Assembly: GCA_029287275.1 (NCBI GenBank)
Contig: JARFRL010000099.1
Location: 1 to 16,349 of the forward strand
Direction of reading: 5' to 3'
Source of the DNA: Pontiella desulfatans
GTDB lineage: Bacteria > Verrucomicrobiota > Kiritimatiellia > Kiritimatiellales > Pontiellaceae
DNA length: 16,349 nt
A program made the translations under genes and the position numbers. The notes under the pieces are model-generated. The model saw only the letters and a program-made list of their open reading frames with translations. It was not told where the DNA came from and ran no database searches. The first letter of the stretch is position 1; each line of letters begins with the position of its first letter. Shown here in pieces: positions 13,009-16,349 of this stretch.

Positions 13009-14528
13009 GTCAGTTCGTCGGTGGTGGTCCGGTATTTCTTGGTTTGGCCCAGCTGTTTGAGCAGGGTGTTGATTTCCGCCTTCAGCTCCAACGTGCGGCG
13101 CTCGCGGCCGCGCATCAACTGGTTGAAGCGTTCCATGTCCTCGAGCGTGCGTTTCAGCCGCTCTTCGGCGAGGTTTTGTTCGGTGACGTCGCGCCAGACG
13201 CCCAGCACGCCCACGGCGCGGCCCTCCTCGTCGCGCAGCGGAATTTTACTGATCTCGCGCCAGCCGATGCTGCCGTCGGGGCGGGTGTGCGACTGCAGGA
13301 TGCCGAAGACCGGCTGGTTTTCGCGGATGACGGTTTGGTCGCGTTCGATGACTTCCGGCGCGATGGAGGGGTCGAAAAGATCGTAGGGGGTTTTGCCGAC
13401 CACGTCGTCGAGACTGGCGAAGCCGCACTCGCGAATGAAGGTTTTGTTGCAACCCAGGTAGACGGAGTCCTTGTCTTTCCAGAAGACGGACATCGGGATG
13501 GTGTCCATGATCAGCTGGAGCATCTGCCGCGATTCGCGCAGCGCGCTTTCGGTTTGCTGGCGGCTGGCGATGTCGCGGGCGACGCCGAAGATGACCTTCT
13601 TGTTTTTCCAGAAGCCTTGGAAGACGTTCATCTCCACGGGCAGCGTTCCGCCGGTTTTCGTGCGCAGCGGCAGGCCGCAGGTGGTCGCTTGTTCCTGCCG
13701 CATGCGCGCGATGACTTGATAGATCTCGGCGCGCGACTCCTCGGGGTAGAGTTCGAAAACGCTCATGTCTTGCAACTCCGCGCGGGAGAAGGCGAGGCGC
13801 CGTTCGACGGAGGGATTGGTGTGGATCAATTGTCCGTTCAAATCGCAGACGAGCAACAGGTCGTCGATGGTTTCGAACAGGTTTTGGAAGTTGCGGTTTT
13901 CCTCGACCAACGCGTCCTCGACGTGCTTGTTGATCGAGATGTCCTGCATGAAGCCGTCCCACACCAGGTCGCCCTGCTCCATGTGGGGCACGGCGCTGAG
14001 GCGGAGCCATTTGAGTTTTCCGGTCACGTCGAGCACGCGCAAGTCGAGCTCCGCGACGCCCATCTTCTCGCGGGCTTCATGAAACGCGGCGGTCAGCAAC
14101 GGCAGGTCTTCTTCGTAGACGTGGTCGTACGCCAGCCGGGCGTCTTGGTAGACCTGGTCGCGGTCGATCCCGAGCGCGCGTTCGTAGCCTTTGCTCAGAT
14201 AGGTGAATTTAAACGCGTCATTGGCCGAGTGGGTGAGCTGGAAGATGGTCACGTTGGGGAGGTTGTCGCCCATCAACCGAATGTGCCGCTCGCTTTTCGC
14301 CAGCGCTTGGGATTTGCGCTGCAAGGCGATCCGCATCTGACGCAAGCGCATCAGCACGCCGAACAGCAACAACACCGTGGAGGCCAGCAGGGTGATGATG
14401 ACCGTGTCGGTTTCGAGGTGGCTCAGGTCGCCCGCGGACTCGGCCGCTTCGGCCGTCGCCACGATCCCGAACGCCCAGAGAAAGGGAGGGAGGGCGCGCT
14501 GAAGTTTTTTCGGATCGCGTGAAAGCAT
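13005..14528 (-). CDS. Membrane-anchored triple-PAS sensor protein, no kinase domain
   Basis: This 507-aa protein begins with a hydrophobic segment that may be a cleaved signal peptide (11-29, AEA/AES). A transmembrane helix (about 42-60) follows, then three consecutive PAS domains. PAS1 is about 80-200 (ending WDGFMQDISINKHVEDAL), PAS2 about 210-325 (FETIDDLLLVCDLNGQLIHT; VIFGVARDIASRQQTESAL) and PAS3 about 333-455 (IMDTIPMSVFWKDKDSVYLG; GVLGVWRDVTEQNLAEERL). It ends in a coiled motif, LEDMERFNQLMRGRERR then TLELKAEINTLLKQLG (462-494). No catalytic output domain follows, so it must signal through a partner, probably the hybrid kinase encoded two genes downstream. The ligands of the PAS domains cannot be read from sequence. 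GGATG about 7 nt before the ATG may be the ribosome site. The gene starts 52 bp after the maf stop. Confidence 0.9.
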   Translation of the reverse strand: MLSRDPKKLQRALPPFLWAFGIVATAEAAESAGDLSHLETDTVIITLLASTVLLLFGVLMRLRQMRIALQRKSQALAKSERHIRLMGDNLPNVTIFQLTHSANDAFKFTYLSKGYERALGIDRDQVYQDARLAYDHVYEEDLPLLTAAFHEAREKMGVAELDLRVLDVTGKLKWLRLSAVPHMEQGDLVWDGFMQDISINKHVEDALVEENRNFQNLFETIDDLLLVCDLNGQLIHTNPSVERRLAFSRAELQDMSVFELYPEESRAEIYQVIARMRQEQATTCGLPLRTKTGGTLPVEMNVFQGFWKNKKVIFGVARDIASRQQTESALRESRQMLQLIMDTIPMSVFWKDKDSVYLGCNKTFIRECGFASLDDVVGKTPYDLFDPSIAPEVIERDQTVIRENQPVFGILQSHTRPDGSIGWREISKIPLRDEEGRAVGVLGVWRDVTEQNLAEERLKRTLEDMERFNQLMRGRERRTLELKAEINTLLKQLGQTKKYRTTTDELT

Positions 14529-14580
14529 TAAGTCATCCAGAGTTCGTATGAGCGAAAAATAAGCTATCTCTCCGTCTAAA

Positions 14581-15150
14581 TCAAAAGGAAACGAGAACCT
14601 CGTGAAGTTCGCAGAGCGGCAGACCGACCACGTTGGTGTACGACCCGCGGATGGCTTTCACCATATGCGCCGCGCCGCCCTGAATGGCGTACGCGCCCGC
14701 TTTGTCCATCGGGTCGCCGCCCGCGATGTAGGCGCGGATCTCGGTTTCCGTCAGCGCGCGGAAGACCACTTCGGTGGAAACGGAGAACACCTGGAAGGCC
14801 GCGCCGCGCCGCGCGCACACCCCCGTGATCACCTCGTGCGTTCGTCCCGCCAGGCTCGAGAGCATGGTGAAGGCGTCGGCCTCGTCGGTCGGTTTGCCGA
14901 GAATCGCGTCTTGCCGCGTCACGATGGTGTCGGCCGCGATCAGGACCGTTTCCGCGTCGATCTCGATGGCGGCGGCTTTCTCGCGGGCGAGCCGTTCGGC
15001 GAACGCCTGGGGCCGCTCGCCGGGCCGCGGGGTTTCGTCGATGTCGGGAATCCGGATCTCGAACTCCAGGCCGAGCGACGCGAGCAACTCCGCGCGGCGC
15101 GGCGAGGCGCTCGCGAGAACGAGTCGGTCAATGTTGGGATAATCACGCAT
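14581..15150 (-). CDS. maf: Maf-like nucleoside triphosphate pyrophosphatase
   Basis: This 189-aa protein has the family signatures: LASASPRRAELLASLGLEF near the N-terminus, AADTIV with the catalytic aspartate D74, LGKPTDEADAF, then GDPMDKAGAYAIQGGAA and GSYTNVVGLPL near the C-terminus. Maf enzymes hydrolyse non-canonical or excess nucleoside triphosphates to monophosphate and pyrophosphate in the cytosol. The conserved residues resemble the dTTP/UTP subgroup (E. coli YhdE-like) more than the m7GTP subgroup, judged from memory. Length is normal for the family. Only a weak ribosome site is visible before ATG 15150. The sensory operon follows on the same strand after 52 bp, so read-through is possible, though no functional link is evident. 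Confidence 0.93.
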   Translation of the reverse strand: MRDYPNIDRLVLASASPRRAELLASLGLEFEIRIPDIDETPRPGERPQAFAERLAREKAAAIEIDAETVLIAADTIVTRQDAILGKPTDEADAFTMLSSLAGRTHEVITGVCARRGAAFQVFSVSTEVVFRALTETEIRAYIAGGDPMDKAGAYAIQGGAAHMVKAIRGSYTNVVGLPLCELHEVLVSF

Positions 15151-15212
15151 CCCGGGACAATATGTTGTAAAGCGGGCTATTAAAAGTTCTATCCGCGTGG
15201 CATAAGGTGCGC
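15151..15212. promoter_or_regulatory. Divergent intergenic region between maf and the pyruvyl transferase gene
   Basis: This 62-bp AT-richer stretch must hold promoter elements for both directions. It contains ACAATATGTTGT-like partial symmetry at 15157-15168 and several T/A-rich hexamers, but no pair I can defend as a specific promoter. Confidence 0.4.
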
Positions 15213-16349
15213 ATGTCCAGCATCGACATTCTACTCGGTGGCGTTCCCTTCGGTCGCAACAATGTCGGCGATGAAGCCATTCTTGAATGCGTGGTCGGCG
15301 TCGTCCGCGAGGTGTGTCCGGACGCGCGGATCACGGTCAGCACCGACAGCGAAACCGAAACGAAGAATCGGCTGGGCGTGTACACCGTTCCGCTGTTCGG
15401 GTTCCAAGCCCCGTACAGCCACAAACAGATGCGCGCCTGCCTGGCCCGGGCCGACGTCTTCATTTGGGCCGGCGCGACCGGCCTTTCCGACTATCCCGAG
15501 ATTCCGCTCGCGATGCTCGCGATCGCGCACGACGTCGGCACCAAAACGGTGGTGTGGGGCGTCGGCATGAACGACCAGCTCAACCCCTACCTCTATCGCG
15601 TGCTGCCGGGCCGCCGCCGCGCGGTGCTCAACGCGTTGTCGGCGCTCACCTTCCAGCGCGTCGATTTCGTCGAACGGATCGAGCGCCGCGCCGAAAAACG
15701 GGCGCGGGCCAAAATCATCAAAGAGCTCAACCGGTGCGATCTCGTCGTGCTGCGCGATCCCGAAACGCTGGGGGCGGTCCACGATTGCGGCGACGTGCCC
15801 GACGCGCTCGTCGGGGCCGACTCCGCCGAACTGCTGAAGCCCGAGCCCTGGGAAAACATCACGCTCACGCGCGCCGCGCGGGAGGTGCTGGAATCGGGCT
15901 CGCGCAAGATCGGCCTCTGCGTTTCCGCCCAGCGGCAGATCGTTCACCGCAAGGAGTTGATCGACTTCCTCGACCTGTTGGCGGCCCGCGACTACCGGAT
16001 CGTGTTCCTGCCGATGAATCATTCCACCGACGCGGAACTCATGAAGGAAATGCGCGACGAGATGAAAAACCAGGCGCGTTCCGTGGTGATCGGGGGGCGG
16101 CGTCCGCCCGGCGAGATTCTCGCGATCGCGGGGCGGTTGGATCTGGTGATCAGCAGCCGACTGCATTTGCTGATCCTCGCTTCGGTGCTTCATGTGCCCA
16201 TCATCGGCATCAGCCGCGGTTCGAAGGTGGACAACTATCTCGCGCCGTTCGGCCACACCTCCGCCGGCAGCGTCGACGATTGCGACTTCGAGCACATGCG
16301 CGCCGAGCTGGACCGGCTGATCGACAGCCGCGACGAGTTCCGCGAGGTC
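15213..16349 (+). CDS. Polysaccharide pyruvyl transferase-family protein, 3'-truncated
   Basis: An open frame of 379 codons runs from ATG 15213 to the window edge without a stop. The N-terminus has the family loop (GGVPFGRNNVGDEAIL, residues 9-24). The middle has TVVWGVGMNDQLNPYLYRVL, and the C-terminal half has VISSRLHLLILASVLHVP (residues 312-329) followed by IIGISRGSKVDNYLAPFGH. The SSRLH and SRGSK motifs are typical of CsaB/WcaK-type pyruvyl transferases, GT-B-like enzymes that put pyruvyl ketals on cell-surface sugars; some members have other donors. TAAGGTG ends 3 nt before the ATG, a close ribosome site. It is divergent from maf across 62 bp. Typical family members are 350-420 residues, so little is probably missing. 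The exact substrate cannot be told. Confidence 0.88.
   Translation, partial: MSSIDILLGGVPFGRNNVGDEAILECVVGVVREVCPDARITVSTDSETETKNRLGVYTVPLFGFQAPYSHKQMRACLARADVFIWAGATGLSDYPEIPLAMLAIAHDVGTKTVVWGVGMNDQLNPYLYRVLPGRRRAVLNALSALTFQRVDFVERIERRAEKRARAKIIKELNRCDLVVLRDPETLGAVHDCGDVPDALVGADSAELLKPEPWENITLTRAAREVLESGSRKIGLCVSAQRQIVHRKELIDFLDLLAARDYRIVFLPMNHSTDAELMKEMRDEMKNQARSVVIGGRRPPGEILAIAGRLDLVISSRLHLLILASVLHVPIIGISRGSKVDNYLAPFGHTSAGSVDDCDFEHMRAELDRLIDSRDEFREV

Noticed and set aside
13044..14522. Long + strand frame of 492 codons opposite the triple-PAS gene
   Set aside because: Antisense shadow of a well-supported PAS protein, no recognisable domain.
14524..14539. Sigma-54-like GG-N10-GC on the - strand at the start of the triple-PAS gene
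   Set aside because: Only TGG of the -24 element matches and the -12 part overlaps the start codon; likely chance.
15198..15213. Sigma-54-like sequence TGGCATAAGGTGCGCA (GG-N10-GC) before the pyruvyl transferase gene
   Set aside because: Its -12 element abuts the ATG at 15213, so transcription would start inside the gene, and the -12 hexamer is poor.
15231..16295. - strand frame of 354 codons opposite the pyruvyl transferase gene
   Set aside because: The + strand frame has clear family motifs along its length; the antisense product is low-complexity and His/Asp/Arg-rich.

Overview
The window is GC-rich, densely coded DNA from a Gram-negative bacterium: there are two likely signal-peptide/outer-membrane products, a sigma-54 regulatory circuit, and a YCF48-type propeller protein whose C-terminal region is of a kind common in Verrucomicrobiota-like bacteria. 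The PVC group (Verrucomicrobiota, Kiritimatiellota or Lentisphaerota) is my best guess, at low confidence. I see no tRNA, rRNA, CRISPR array, insertion sequence or prophage gene.

Left part, + strand (1-5995). A 5'-truncated sigma-54 activator (ends 581), a secreted probable outer-membrane barrel (578-1657) and a membrane histidine kinase (1669-3162) form a tight operon. Next is a separate unit (3284-3757) encoding a small secreted, Gln/Arg-rich, cysteine-containing helical protein. It has a good -24/-12 sigma-54 promoter (3216-3231), a strong Shine-Dalgarno and a hairpin terminator. Two copies of the same 16-bp palindrome (TGGGCG-N4-CGCCCA) sit about 100-150 bp upstream of its predicted start site, where sigma-54 activators bind, inside the last codons of the kinase gene. 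Kinase, activator, activator sites, sigma-54 promoter and small periplasmic target together look like a self-contained envelope-sensing circuit. It is analogous in layout to ZraPSR, but the small protein is not recognisably ZraP. A 710-aa secreted propeller protein with about 14 YCF48-like repeats follows.

Middle part (6086-9603). On the - strand, a GltD-like flavoprotein with an N-terminal Fe-S region and C-terminal ferredoxin domains (7248-8996) overlaps by 8 bp a downstream stand-alone BioD-like/DRTGG ATPase (6086-7255). Divergent from them is a DtxR/MntR-family metal regulator (9118-9603). The shared 121-bp intergenic region holds a near-perfect 16-bp palindrome that is a candidate operator, so metal control of the Fe-S flavoprotein is plausible.

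Right part, - strand (9622-15150). A Maf nucleotide pyrophosphatase gene is followed by a three-gene sensory operon: a membrane-anchored triple-PAS protein with no kinase domain, a two-TM periplasmic-sensor protein with no kinase domain, and an 840-aa hybrid histidine kinase with one degenerate and one intact receiver. The two kinase-less sensors end in the same motif (ERFN..GRE.R..ELK.E.) and have overlapping or nearly abutting genes, which suggests a multi-subunit receptor feeding one kinase. At the right edge a polysaccharide pyruvyl transferase-family gene (15213 onwards) is divergent from maf and runs off the window.
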